A stretch of DNA of 64,000 nt from Candidatus Neomarinimicrobiota bacterium. GTDB lineage: Bacteria; Fidelibacterota; JAANXI01. The position numbers were made by a program, and so were the translations under genes. Numbering within the stretch: position 1 is the first letter of the stretch; each line of letters starts with the position of its first letter. Shown piece after piece: positions 9,126 through 19,393 of this stretch. The notes beneath the pieces are model-generated. The model was not told the origin of the DNA. It did no database searches and was given only the letters and a program-made list of their open reading frames with translations. The stretch is from positions 1-64,000 of the forward strand of contig JAIPJS010000013.1 of assembly GCA_021734025.1 (NCBI GenBank), read 5' to 3'.

Positions 9126-12100
9126 ATGGAAGGTAAACCAGTTGATATAGCCATATCGTTTGCTTCTGCAGATAAAGATGTTGCAGAAAAGATACATTCT
9201 GAATTGGAGAATTTAGGCATTAACTGTTTTCGGTATAATACTACCCGAGAACTATCGCAAGATATTGGATATGATTTAGAAGAGTATCTATCAAACATAT
9301 TTTTTCGGGAAGCTAGCTATTGTTTGATGATTATAAGCAAGGATTACTCACAAAGTTTCTGGACAGGATTGGAAATTGATTTATCGGTTCTCCGTGAATT
9401 TATGGATGACAATCAAGGATATATTATTCCTCTATTGATTGATGATACTATAATTGAGGGTATAACTGACAGGATAAAATGCCTCAATTTTTCAGAATAC
9501 AATAATAATTTTAAAAGTATTGCTGAGGCAATCATTGCTAATTCTATCCATAATCAACAGTCGGATGAACGTAAATCTCCTCCAGAGATAAATCCTCAAC
9601 TGTACAAAACAATAATTGAGAAAATGAGTAAGGATGATTTTGAATGGTTGTGTATAAATCACCTTTTCGAAAACCAATATGGACTTGCTCCCAACTTCCG
9701 TGAAAGTGGAATTGCTGGTAAGGGACCTAATGATGAAAAATATTTCGCAGAATTTACAGTAAAAAAAAGAGGATTAAAGGTTGAATTTAAAAACAGTTTA
9801 ATTAATAGAATAAGAGCACAGCAAGCGTTAGGTGATACTACCAAAAAGAGACTTTTCAATGAAATACTATTTTATTCGCCCAAACCAATATTTAAAAATA
9901 AAGAAGAAAAAAATGCTTATGTGAAAGAGCAATTAATGCCAAAGATAATAGAAATCAATCAAGATTATGAAAGTTCTACTCCAATAATCCATACCTTTTC
10001 CCACGAAGAAATTATAAAGGAGATTAGTGCAGAAAAATTATCATCGACCAAATATTTTTTAGATAGCAAAATGAATGAAGAGATTGTCAAAATAAATGGT
10101 TTTAATGAAATAGAATATTTTGACAGTGAGAATGATTATGTGACTCTAACAGAGGAAGAGTTCTATAGGAAGCTCCATGATTATCATGAGTTACTTCCCC
10201 AAGAAACACGTTACCCGCTATTAAAGGAGATATTGGAAAATATTTGGAGCTCTGTTTACGATGATCATAGTTTTGCTCTTAAATTACTTTTAGAAATAAA
10301 TGATGAAGAAATTAATTCGGTTACTATTAAAAGATTGTTGCTCCCAATATGTAAAATGTCAATCCGTAATCCTCTGAACACTGAAGATTTAATCAATTAT
10401 TTTGAATTAATAAGAGATGAAAAGATATCAGGAAAGTTAAAACATAAGTTTGGATTAAGCCGCGTTTTAAAGCAGTTAATTTATACACGCGATCCAGTAC
10501 TGAATTCGGTTAAAATAACAGAAAAACTTAATCAAATAGTAATTCTTAATGTTCAATATTTTATAAAACTTTTTGAAGACCTCTTCCTTAGATATAGCGT
10601 TGGATTCATAGATATTCCGGATAACTTTATCAACCTTTTAAAGGAAGTTGACGTATTATACAATGAACGTTTTGCTGGTTCGGTTCTCAGTAATTTAAAA
10701 AACTATATATTTAATCCTATCAAATGTAGTGAATCTATAAAACAAGATGAATTTGTTGACTATCTACAAAAAACTATAAAAAGATGTGAAGATGTTATTG
10801 ACTTGCGTTGGTGTATTTCATGTCTATTAAGAATTCTACCATTATACGAAAGAGACGAAGAGGAAGTAGAATATGCCGATATAGTAGAATCCTTATTGGA
10901 AAATGTAAATCATGATTTATTCGTGAAATCAAAATACGCACAGGAAGTCTTCTTAACCAGTCTACTTAGATCATATTATAGAATAAAAAAATTGTCATAT
11001 CTAAAAAAATACGAAAAAAAATTCCTCTTATATAATGAGAACTTATTACCTGAGCAAAAGCATTATTTACAATTAGAATATGCCGCAAGTTTGTATGATT
11101 GCTTTAATTTTATGAAAAGTAGTCAGTTAAGAGATTTACGATTCAGTCAACTCATAGAGTTGGGTGAAGATCCATCAAAGCAAAAGTTATTGTCAAATAA
11201 GTTGATCGACAAAAAAGAATTAGTTGATATCGACTCCTTGGATAGCAGTAAGGTTTTTGTTTGGTTATTATTGTATATTAGTAAAGTATTTGGTAAACAA
11301 GCATCATCAAATATTAAATCAAATCATTTAAACGTTTTAAAGTATAGCATTTCAACAAATACTCCTAGTGTAAGAACACAATTACCAAACTACATAGGTG
11401 TTTCTTTTAAAAAACATAAAGAGCTCGAAGCTGATTTGTCTAATAGCTACTTCGCGAAGTCAACCAGAGTCTTTAAGTATATAAATAAAAACGATTATTG
11501 GAATACTATCCATAGATATATTAATAAAGCAATCGAAGGTAATGATTACGACATAATTAGAAATGCTAAATCTATTGGAAATGCAATTTACGGATTGTTC
11601 TATTATTCTGATATCGATAAGAACTATTTAAATGAATTAATAAGTAAATATAAGGAAAAATCAATTATTGAAGATAAAAAACCAAAACTTCATTGGGCCT
11701 ACTATGCAGGGATTTTGTATCAAAATGCCTCGACTAATACGGAATATAAATTTCTCGATAAATTGTGGTATTATGAAAATTTGATCGCGAGGCAAACTTA
11801 TGCCTTAGTGTTGATTAGGGATAAGGAGTATGCCCCCACTTTTCCTGAAAAAGTTCACACGGAAATTAAAAATTGGAAAAAATATAGTATTTTTGCTAAG
11901 GTTTTAAATGAGGAATTAATAAATCCAGAAATATGGAATATAATGGCTACAACAGTTTTTAATCATAGAGATGAAGGAAGTCCAATAATGCTAAGAAAAT
12001 CTGCCTATTTCTATTCACTTGCGAAATGTTTTACAAGAAGCATGAAGGTTCATAGCCAGAAATACTGTTATAATTTTATTAATTGTCAATCGATGGTCTA

Positions 12101-12344
12101 CAAATATTCTAATGAACGACCTTCGGACTTTTTTATAAAGGATGTTGCAGCATATTTGGAAAAACCAACATCAAAATATTTTTCTCACATAAAAGCCTGT
12201 ACTGAAGAGTATTTTAAACTTTTATCAACATATTGGAATAACTTTGAAAAGGAAACGAAATTAAGTGTACGGGAAAAACTTTCTCATGGTTGGATAAAAG
12301 AATATTTGCCGAGAAATCTGCAAACAAAGATAAGTACAAGCTAA
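9126..12344 (+). CDS. TIR-domain protein with nuclease-like and long helical regions
   Basis: 1072 aa. Residues about 4-140 form a TIR domain: first strand 'VDIAISFASADKDVAEKI', 'GINCFRYN' second strand, 'EASYCLMIISKDYSQSFWTGLEIDL' with Glu83 placed where TIR NADases carry their catalytic Glu after a Trp, and 'GYIIPLLIDDT'. Residues about 165-300 look like a restriction-endonuclease-fold domain: 'DFEWLCINHLF', 'GIAGKGPND' (about 195-203) and 'GLKVEFKNS' (E-x-K at 220-222), similar in order to Mrr-type D...E-x-K sites but not certain. The remainder (about 330-1072) is a long helical, TPR/solenoid-like region without a known motif. The downstream SLOG-membrane gene starts 6 bp after the stop. 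TIR enzymes of bacterial defence cleave NAD or make cyclic ADP-ribose isomers; I infer that this protein is the sensor/signal producer. Very AT-rich compared with the helicase genes that follow. Confidence 0.75.
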   Translation: MEGKPVDIAISFASADKDVAEKIHSELENLGINCFRYNTTRELSQDIGYDLEEYLSNIFFREASYCLMIISKDYSQSFWTGLEIDLSVLREFMDDNQGYIIPLLIDDTIIEGITDRIKCLNFSEYNNNFKSIAEAIIANSIHNQQSDERKSPPEINPQLYKTIIEKMSKDDFEWLCINHLFENQYGLAPNFRESGIAGKGPNDEKYFAEFTVKKRGLKVEFKNSLINRIRAQQALGDTTKKRLFNEILFYSPKPIFKNKEEKNAYVKEQLMPKIIEINQDYESSTPIIHTFSHEEIIKEISAEKLSSTKYFLDSKMNEEIVKINGFNEIEYFDSENDYVTLTEEEFYRKLHDYHELLPQETRYPLLKEILENIWSSVYDDHSFALKLLLEINDEEINSVTIKRLLLPICKMSIRNPLNTEDLINYFELIRDEKISGKLKHKFGLSRVLKQLIYTRDPVLNSVKITEKLNQIVILNVQYFIKLFEDLFLRYSVGFIDIPDNFINLLKEVDVLYNERFAGSVLSNLKNYIFNPIKCSESIKQDEFVDYLQKTIKRCEDVIDLRWCISCLLRILPLYERDEEEVEYADIVESLLENVNHDLFVKSKYAQEVFLTSLLRSYYRIKKLSYLKKYEKKFLLYNENLLPEQKHYLQLEYAASLYDCFNFMKSSQLRDLRFSQLIELGEDPSKQKLLSNKLIDKKELVDIDSLDSSKVFVWLLLYISKVFGKQASSNIKSNHLNVLKYSISTNTPSVRTQLPNYIGVSFKKHKELEADLSNSYFAKSTRVFKYINKNDYWNTIHRYINKAIEGNDYDIIRNAKSIGNAIYGLFYYSDIDKNYLNELISKYKEKSIIEDKKPKLHWAYYAGILYQNASTNTEYKFLDKLWYYENLIARQTYALVLIRDKEYAPTFPEKVHTEIKNWKKYSIFAKVLNEELINPEIWNIMATTVFNHRDEGSPIMLRKSAYFYSLAKCFTRSMKVHSQKYCYNFINCQSMVYKYSNERPSDFFIKDVAAYLEKPTSKYFSHIKACTEEYFKLLSTYWNNFEKETKLSVREKLSHGWIKEYLPRNLQTKISTS

Positions 12345-12350
12345 TTATTT

Positions 12351-13925
12351 ATGACAACTGAATACAAAAAGATACCGATTCAAATAAATATTGGTATCAC
12401 CGGGCATAGAAACCTTGATGATATAGGTTGGATAAATTCACATTTGGAATATTTTTGTAAAGACCTAATACAACAACTTCAGGGAGAAGATAGTTTTAAG
12501 GATATTTTAACAGTGTATTCCGCACTTGCAGATGGTGCAGACCAAATTGTCGCCGAAAATCTGATAAAAAACCTGGACGCAAATTTAAACGCTATCCTAC
12601 CAATGGATAAAACTGAATACAAAAAGGAATTCCAATCAAAAAAGGCTCAACTGAATTTTGAAAAATTAATCAAAATTTCAAGTCGAATTATTGTGGAAGG
12701 AGATAGTACCGAAAGGGAAGAAGCATTTTTAAAATCGGGAAAATTTATTGTAAATAATTGTGATATACTAATTGCTTTGTGGGATGGAAAACCTGCTAAT
12801 GGTAAGGGAGGAACTGCAGAAATTGTAAGTTATGCGAATGAGGTTGATAAGCCAATATTCTGGGTAAACACCCAAGATTATTCTGCTAAGTACCTTAATT
12901 CTAGCCGGCAATTCTTTGAGGTATTAAAAAAAGTAAATGAATTCAATTCTGAACGCATACACAAAAAAAAATTGAAAAAAGAAGTTGAAAATTATAAGAA
13001 GTTTGTAACAAAAAAATTAAATGAACTTGGTCCTACTCAGGATGGATGGAATGAATATTTAAGAGATATATCGCCGATATTAGTCAAATCTAATATGCTC
13101 TCAACAAAGTACCATAATTTATACTATGCTGCTGGTACTTCTATATATTTATTGTCAACTTTTGCGATCTTAATTGCATCTCTACAGATTATATTTTTCC
13201 CTGCATTTGTTGAGATAATCAGTATCGAGGTAATATCAATAATATTATTAATCGTAGTTTACTGGCTAAGCAGGAAATTTAATTGGCATCATAAATGGCT
13301 ATCTTATAGATCATTAACGGAAAATTTGCGAATATTTCTTTTTTTAAAACTGATTGGTAAAAACGTACCAACCATTATAACTAGATCTGATTTTATCTTA
13401 GTTAATGATAGAGTTAACCATAATTTTATAAAATATTTAGATTCTATTATAAATAAGTCGAAGGTGTCTTTGCCGCTTAATAAAACAAAAAATATTCTAT
13501 CAAATTTAATAATTAGCGAACAAATAAATTATCATAGAAAAAAAATGAGTAGTGCAAGGTTGAAGGAAAAATTATTTTCTCGTATAGGTGTAACACTTTT
13601 TATTCTTACCTTGTTTTCAGCATTAATGCACCTTATTCACCTACATGGAGAATTTATTAATAAATTGTTTGCTGCGTTTACTATTGGATTCCCTACAATT
13701 GGAGCTGCTTTAACAGCAATTAAAAACCAAAGAGAATATAAAAGAGATTTACAGCGTTCCGAGAAGATGATCGAAAAGTTAGCACAAAGCAGCGAACAAT
13801 TAAAAGATGTAAATACCTTATCCGAATTGGATAATTACTTGTTTAATTTACAAGAAATTTTACTGTCCGAACAGAGAAATTGGAGGTTTATCTATAAATA
13901 TCATGAGTTAGAAACAGCTGCATAG
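12351..13925 (+). CDS. SLOG-domain protein with two C-terminal membrane hairpins
   Basis: 524 aa. Residues about 8-180 form a Rossmann-like SLOG nucleotide-binding domain: 'INIGITGHRNLDD' first strand and loop, 'TVYSALADGADQIVAE', 'DILIALWDGKPANGKGGTAEIV' (Gly-rich ligand loop) and 'KPIFWVN'. Then comes a charged linker, a first membrane hairpin (about 255-310: 'SIYLLSTFAILIASLQIIFF', 'VISIILLIVVYWL') and a second (about 405-455: 'GVTLFILTLFSALMHLIHL', 'LFAAFTIGFPTIGAALTAI'), with a coiled tail. This matches the SLOG plus SLATT-type effector architecture in which a nucleotide signal is thought to open or disrupt the membrane. In Thoeris, SLOG binds the product of a TIR enzyme, so the adjacent TIR gene (6-bp spacing, translational coupling likely) is the natural partner. 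No Shine-Dalgarno of its own. Confidence 0.75.
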   Translation: MTTEYKKIPIQINIGITGHRNLDDIGWINSHLEYFCKDLIQQLQGEDSFKDILTVYSALADGADQIVAENLIKNLDANLNAILPMDKTEYKKEFQSKKAQLNFEKLIKISSRIIVEGDSTEREEAFLKSGKFIVNNCDILIALWDGKPANGKGGTAEIVSYANEVDKPIFWVNTQDYSAKYLNSSRQFFEVLKKVNEFNSERIHKKKLKKEVENYKKFVTKKLNELGPTQDGWNEYLRDISPILVKSNMLSTKYHNLYYAAGTSIYLLSTFAILIASLQIIFFPAFVEIISIEVISIILLIVVYWLSRKFNWHHKWLSYRSLTENLRIFLFLKLIGKNVPTIITRSDFILVNDRVNHNFIKYLDSIINKSKVSLPLNKTKNILSNLIISEQINYHRKKMSSARLKEKLFSRIGVTLFILTLFSALMHLIHLHGEFINKLFAAFTIGFPTIGAALTAIKNQREYKRDLQRSEKMIEKLAQSSEQLKDVNTLSELDNYLFNLQEILLSEQRNWRFIYKYHELETAA

Positions 13926-14051
13926 AAAAATTTAAAGTAATAGATATGAGAAGATTATTTAGAGTAAAATGTATTCTTGTTATGAACCACATTTTTTAGT
14001 ATAAAATCATTTCTTGTCTTCTCATAAAAAGATTTTATTATCTTTTATATC

Positions 14052-14085
14052 AAGCCCCCAAATTTAATGTTGGCGGGCTTTTTTT
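14052..14085 (+). terminator. Rho-independent terminator after TIR/SLOG operon
   Basis: Imperfect hairpin AAGCCCCCAA / TTGGCGGGCTT followed by a run of T, 127 bp after the SLOG gene stop. It separates the TIR/SLOG operon from the helicase operon and supports treating them as independent units. The rest of the gap to 14211 shows no gene. Confidence 0.7.
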
Positions 14086-14211
14086 AATAATATGCATTAT
14101 CATAATAATCAAACTTATTCCTTTACAATTGGAATAAATTGCCTTAAATAAATCTCTATCTTTTTAGGTTTTGTTGGCCCGTTAGTAAATCCAAAATTGG
14201 ATACGTCTTTC

Positions 14212-17200
14212 ATGAATATATTTGATATTCATAGCCAGATTATTGGTGAGTACAAGGACTTTGTAAAAGGTTTTATAAATATTAAGGATGAGAAGATACA
14301 GGCGAAGGTTGACGAAGAGCTTGAAGGCGGCAAATTATGGCCAGATCCTCTCATTCAATTCAATCCCTCCTACAAAACAGGTGCAACAGTAAAATCTCTC
14401 TGTGATGAGGGAATGCTTCATCCTGAGTTAAACAATATTTTTACCGGCTATGAACTCTATAAACATCAGGTTCAGGCTTTAAAACTTGGTACTGCAGATA
14501 AGGGATTCATTGTAACTTCAGGTACTGGCTCAGGAAAGTCTCTAACCTATCTGGGGACAATATTTAATTATATCCTATCTAATCCATCTCAAACAGGGAT
14601 AAAGGCGATAATCGTCTATCCCATGAATGCGCTAATTAATTCGCAATTTGAGGAAATAAAAAAGTATAAAAAAAATTATGAGGAGAGGACAAATAAGTCA
14701 TTCCCGATAACATTTGGACGTTATACAGGGCAGGAAGGGCAGGAAGAGCGAACCCGTATTAAAGAAGACCAGCCTCACATCCTACTCACTAATTATATGA
14801 TGATGGAACTAATTCTGACTCGTAATAGCGAGAGAGTTCTCCGGAAGCGATTTCAAGACACAATCAAGTATTTGGTGTTTGATGAATTGCATACGTACCG
14901 GGGGCGCCAAGGTTCTGATGTGGCTATGCAAATCCGAAGAATACAGAATCATGCAAAAAACAAACTGATCTGTATTGGAACCTCAGCGACTATGGCGTCC
15001 GGTGAGACATCGCTGGAGGAGCGAAGGATTTCAATTGCTGAAGTAGGCAGCAAAATTTTTGGTGCGGATTATACCAAGGAAGATATAATCGATGAAGAAT
15101 TTGAACTATCCTTTAATCCGTTACCGCAAAACAACCCAGAGAAAGTTTCCAGATTAAAAGAAGCGCTGGAGAAAGACATAGATGCCTCTGCTGGAGAATC
15201 AAAATTAAAGATGCACCCACTTGGCTCCTGGCTGGAAAGTGATATCGGTTTAGTCGAACGCGAAAACAAGTTAGTACGTCGTGAACCCAGAACCTTACCC
15301 GAAATTGTTGGGGAACTCGCTGCACTGACCTCAACTAGTGAAAAGAGAGTGCAAAACCAACTTAAGGTCTTATTAGAGTGGGCCGAACGAATTAATGTTG
15401 AAAATAAAGAGAAGGGTGAGCGACAAACGTGGCTCCCATACAAACTGCACCAATTTCTTCTACAAACCGGCTCCGTTCATGTGACGATGAAGCCCCCGAA
15501 AGAACGTGATTCAGAGGAAGATATTCAACTTGATGCAGGATATTATCTTCAGAAGGACGAGGGGGAAACAATTCCTTTATTCCCCATCGTATTTAGTCGA
15601 ATCTCTGGACATGAATTCCTATGTGTTCAGATGGCTGATAGTAAAACTCGGTTATTGCCAAGAATGTTTGATGAGCATACTACGGAGGAAGATGAAGAAC
15701 AGGATCGATTGAGTGGTTACATATTATTTGACCATGAAAACAGTGTTTGGGGAAATGAATACCTCTCAGAATTACCAGCCTCTTGGTTCAAAAAGAGCGG
15801 AGAGTTGAAAAAGTCGCATGAGAACAAGGTCCCCAAGCCCATATGGGTTGATGAGCAAGGGAATTTTTCTTTCGATAACACGGATGGATATCAAAGGGCG
15901 TGGTTTATACAATCACCCTTACCATTTGATCCTACTTCCGGGATATTTTTTAGTGGTAACACAAATGAATATACCAAACTCACTAAATTAGGTAGTGAAG
16001 CCAGAAGTACGGCAACCTCTGTCATTTCACAAGCCACGATTAATAAGCTTAGGGAAACGGGAACTGAACTTTCCGCGAGTAAAGTCCTGAGCTTTACAGA
16101 TGTCAGGCAGGACGCTTCCTTACAATCTGGGCATTTCAATGATTTTACCAAAACAATAAAATTGCGTTCGTCGATTTTTCAATCACTGAAGGACGCAGAC
16201 GAAGGGTTTTTAGACCATACAACTATTGCGCAAAAAGTGTTTGATGTGCTCAAATTGCACGAATCCGAGTTTGCCAAAGACCCCATTTCAGAAGAGGGAT
16301 TTTCTCCGGTAGTCAATAAAAACGAAGAAGCACTGAAGAAAAAATTATTTTACGATATACTCTATGATCTCAAGCTAGGTTGGCGGGTTACTATGCCCAA
16401 CCTTGAACAATGCGGTTTACTTGATATCGAATACCCCCACCTCATGGATTATTGTGAGGATGAATCCGGATGGCAATCGATACCTGGTTTTAAAGAACTT
16501 GATCCTGAGAAAAGATATGAACTTGTATTTCGGATACTTGAGTACTTCAGGAAACAATATGCTATCGACCATGAGTCTCTAAGTAATAACTCCATTGAAC
16601 GGAATGAGAAAGAAATCCGTGAACGATTAAAAAGTAACTGGGGGTTCGATCAGGATGAACGAATCCATCGCCCTAATTGGATGCGGTTTTCTCCGTTAAC
16701 TCGAAAACCAGGTGGTCTGTCACTCACTAGTATAGGTTTGAGAAGTAAATTGGGACAATACTTAAAGGCAGACCAAGATCTTCAACCCTATGTCGACAGT
16801 AAAGATAACTATGAACAGACAATTTCATCCTTATTAGATGCCTTCCGGGGAATTTATTTCGTTTGTCAGGAAATCCCCGATAGAGGTACGGGAGAGAAAG
16901 TCCCGATCTACCGGCTCAAGATAGATTCAATGGTATGGAAAGCAGGAGATGGCTCATCCGCTTCGGCTGACCCGGTAAATTATCGCTCGTATAAATCTTT
17001 TGAAAATAACCTCAATACATATTTTCGAGATCTCTATTCTGATACTACAAATAACGATTCCCATTTAAAAAGCGCAGAACACACCGGGCAAATATCAAAT
17101 GAGGACAGAATTGACCGGGAAGAAAAATTCCGTAGCGGTGAGTTAAATGCACTATTTTGTTCCCCGACAATGGAGTTAGGGATCGATATTGCTGACTTGA

Positions 17201-19365
17201 ATGTTGTCCACATGCGTAATGTGCCCCCAAATCCGGCAAATTATGCACAGAGGAGTGGGCGGGCTGGACGAAGCGGACAAGCGGCATTGGTGTTCACGTA
17301 TTGTGCAAACTATTCACCACACGACCGGCACTACTTCAAGAAATCAAAAAATATGGTAGCAGGTGAGGTATTGCCACCCCGTTTGGATTTATCCAATGAA
17401 GAGTTATTGACTGCTCATTTGAATGCAATGTACTTATCAAAAGTTGGGATTAATGACCTGGAAGACTCTGTAGCAAATGTTCTGGATTTTACAAATGAAC
17501 AGGAATTGTTGTTGAAGCCAGAAGTGAGAGAAAAGTTTAAACTGAATGCAGAACAACGGGACGAAATTAAGAGAGCATTTCGCGGTGTGATAGATGATAT
17601 AGTCCCTGACATGGATTGGTATTCTGAGGATTGGCTTGAGGAAACAGTCAACCATGTGCCTCAGGCATTCGATGATTCTTTGGACAGGTGGCGCACTTTA
17701 TACCATGATGCACGTCAGCAACGGATCCGTGCACAAAGAGTATTAGATGACCCCACCTATAAATCAAACAGTAGAGAAAAGAAACAGGCTAGTATTGAAG
17801 AGCGGCAAGCCCGGTGGCAAATTCACTTATTAAAAAATGAAAATACGAAATTTACGCTCTCAGAATTTTATCCGTTTCGGTATCTGGCATCTGAGGGATT
17901 CTTGCCAGGCTATAATTTTACTCGCTTGCCTATTAGAGCGTTTATGCCATCAGATCATGTAAGCAGAGAGGGAGATTATCTCTCCAGGCCACGTCGGATA
18001 GCATTACGAGAGTTTGGCCCAAGGAATGTGGTGTATCACAACGGTTCAAAGTATACGGTTACCCGGATGAACGTGAGCGATCTGTCAAACAAACTCACCA
18101 AAGCCAAAATTTCGAAGAAGAGTGGATATATCTTAGATGAATCTTCCTTTAATAAAGAAGTGTGCCCCTTTACCGGGACTCGGTTGGACAATGATGACAA
18201 TCGTGAAATAATAATGGACCTTGTAGAAATGGGAGAGGTTCGAACCATCAGTCGACAGCGGATTTCCTGTGATGAAGAGGAAAGAGCATCCAGAGGATAT
18301 GAAATTGATACGTACTTCAAAGTGGATGGAAGTCTTGATCGGGTGACGAACATAAGTCTGCGAGGTTCAGCAGACGAATTGATGAAGATGCGATATATTC
18401 CCGCCGCCAAATTGTACTTCGTTAATCGTAAATGGCGGATATCTTCGAATAAAGGGTTCTTAATCGATTTAACCACCGGAGAATGGAGCCGGAGTCAGGA
18501 TCTTGACAGGGCAGCAGAAAAAGAAGATGACGTTTCAGAGCATAAACTTGTGCAGCTCTACGTGACCGATACTGCCGATGCATTATACTTGCATCCGACG
18601 AGAGCACTGGGAATCAATAGAGATGGAGTTATTACCCTCCAGTATGCATTAAAGAATGCGATTGTAAAACAATTTCAGGTTGAACCGAACGAAATTCGCG
18701 TTGAGTTAATGGGGAGTGATACCGAATCCCCGAACATTTTACTCTACGAAGCCGCTGAAGGTAGTTTAGGAGTATTAAAACAGTTGGCAGAAGAGCCCGA
18801 AAAATTTGCAGAGGTAATTAATTTAGCGAATGCAATATGCTATTTTGACTTACCGGAGGAAGAGGAAAAGAAAATAGACCCCGCGACTTATGATGATCTT
18901 CTGAGCTATTATAACCAATGGTATCATCAGAATATCGACAGAAGATTGATTAAATCGGCCCTTCAGATATTAATGGAAGCGGAAGCAGTTCCGCTACAAA
19001 AAGGTTCAAATCGTAGTTATGAAGAACAATATCAGTATCTGCTGGAACGCATTGATCCTAATTCAGAATTAGAAGAAAAATTCCTGAATTACTTATATGA
19101 AAATGGTATCCGGTTGCCGGATGAAGCACAGTTTACACAGGGTGATTATTACGTGCTTCCTGATTTCTTCTATGAACCGAATATCTGTATTTTCATCGAT
19201 GGCAGTGTACACGATAAGCCCGGTGTAAAAGAAGATGATGAGATTAAGCGTCGGGTTCTCCGAAAAGGTGGATATCAGGTTTTGTCATATCATTATACGG
19301 GGGCATTTGATTCGTTTGTGAAAGACCGACCGGATATTTTTAAAAAAGTCAAAGTGAATAAATAA
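14212..19365 (+). CDS. DUF1998 DEAD/DEAH helicase with C-terminal nuclease-like domain (DrmA-DrmB / DruE-like)
   Basis: 1717 aa from the ATG at 14212; a TTG five codons upstream (14197) is an alternative start. N-terminal SF2 helicase core: Walker A 'TSGTGSGKSLTYLG' (about 102-115), 'YPMNALINSQ', DEAH-box variant 'VFDELHTYRGRQGSD' (about 223-237), 'IGTSATMASG', and after a long insert 'FCSPTMELGIDIADLNVVHM' and motif VI 'YAQRSGRAGRSGQAA' (about 1013-1027). The C-terminal half carries a DUF1998-like region ('ILLYEAAEGSLGVLKQL', about 1505-1521). The final 110 residues resemble the Vsr/DUF559 nuclease fold: 'SELEEKFLNYL', 'LPDFFYEPNICIFIDGSVHD', 'DDEIKRRVLRKGGYQVL'. DISARM splits helicase (DrmA) and DUF1998 (DrmB) into two genes; Druantia DruE and MrfA keep them together. 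Followed at 28 bp by the SNF2 gene and then the methylase: one operon. Inferred role: DNA translocase of a phage-restriction complex. Confidence 0.8.
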   Translation: MNIFDIHSQIIGEYKDFVKGFINIKDEKIQAKVDEELEGGKLWPDPLIQFNPSYKTGATVKSLCDEGMLHPELNNIFTGYELYKHQVQALKLGTADKGFIVTSGTGSGKSLTYLGTIFNYILSNPSQTGIKAIIVYPMNALINSQFEEIKKYKKNYEERTNKSFPITFGRYTGQEGQEERTRIKEDQPHILLTNYMMMELILTRNSERVLRKRFQDTIKYLVFDELHTYRGRQGSDVAMQIRRIQNHAKNKLICIGTSATMASGETSLEERRISIAEVGSKIFGADYTKEDIIDEEFELSFNPLPQNNPEKVSRLKEALEKDIDASAGESKLKMHPLGSWLESDIGLVERENKLVRREPRTLPEIVGELAALTSTSEKRVQNQLKVLLEWAERINVENKEKGERQTWLPYKLHQFLLQTGSVHVTMKPPKERDSEEDIQLDAGYYLQKDEGETIPLFPIVFSRISGHEFLCVQMADSKTRLLPRMFDEHTTEEDEEQDRLSGYILFDHENSVWGNEYLSELPASWFKKSGELKKSHENKVPKPIWVDEQGNFSFDNTDGYQRAWFIQSPLPFDPTSGIFFSGNTNEYTKLTKLGSEARSTATSVISQATINKLRETGTELSASKVLSFTDVRQDASLQSGHFNDFTKTIKLRSSIFQSLKDADEGFLDHTTIAQKVFDVLKLHESEFAKDPISEEGFSPVVNKNEEALKKKLFYDILYDLKLGWRVTMPNLEQCGLLDIEYPHLMDYCEDESGWQSIPGFKELDPEKRYELVFRILEYFRKQYAIDHESLSNNSIERNEKEIRERLKSNWGFDQDERIHRPNWMRFSPLTRKPGGLSLTSIGLRSKLGQYLKADQDLQPYVDSKDNYEQTISSLLDAFRGIYFVCQEIPDRGTGEKVPIYRLKIDSMVWKAGDGSSASADPVNYRSYKSFENNLNTYFRDLYSDTTNNDSHLKSAEHTGQISNEDRIDREEKFRSGELNALFCSPTMELGIDIADLNVVHMRNVPPNPANYAQRSGRAGRSGQAALVFTYCANYSPHDRHYFKKSKNMVAGEVLPPRLDLSNEELLTAHLNAMYLSKVGINDLEDSVANVLDFTNEQELLLKPEVREKFKLNAEQRDEIKRAFRGVIDDIVPDMDWYSEDWLEETVNHVPQAFDDSLDRWRTLYHDARQQRIRAQRVLDDPTYKSNSREKKQASIEERQARWQIHLLKNENTKFTLSEFYPFRYLASEGFLPGYNFTRLPIRAFMPSDHVSREGDYLSRPRRIALREFGPRNVVYHNGSKYTVTRMNVSDLSNKLTKAKISKKSGYILDESSFNKEVCPFTGTRLDNDDNREIIMDLVEMGEVRTISRQRISCDEEERASRGYEIDTYFKVDGSLDRVTNISLRGSADELMKMRYIPAAKLYFVNRKWRISSNKGFLIDLTTGEWSRSQDLDRAAEKEDDVSEHKLVQLYVTDTADALYLHPTRALGINRDGVITLQYALKNAIVKQFQVEPNEIRVELMGSDTESPNILLYEAAEGSLGVLKQLAEEPEKFAEVINLANAICYFDLPEEEEKKIDPATYDDLLSYYNQWYHQNIDRRLIKSALQILMEAEAVPLQKGSNRSYEEQYQYLLERIDPNSELEEKFLNYLYENGIRLPDEAQFTQGDYYVLPDFFYEPNICIFIDGSVHDKPGVKEDDEIKRRVLRKGGYQVLSYHYTGAFDSFVKDRPDIFKKVKVNK

Positions 19366-19393
19366 TCCAGCCAAGGTAGATAGTTAAGCATTT

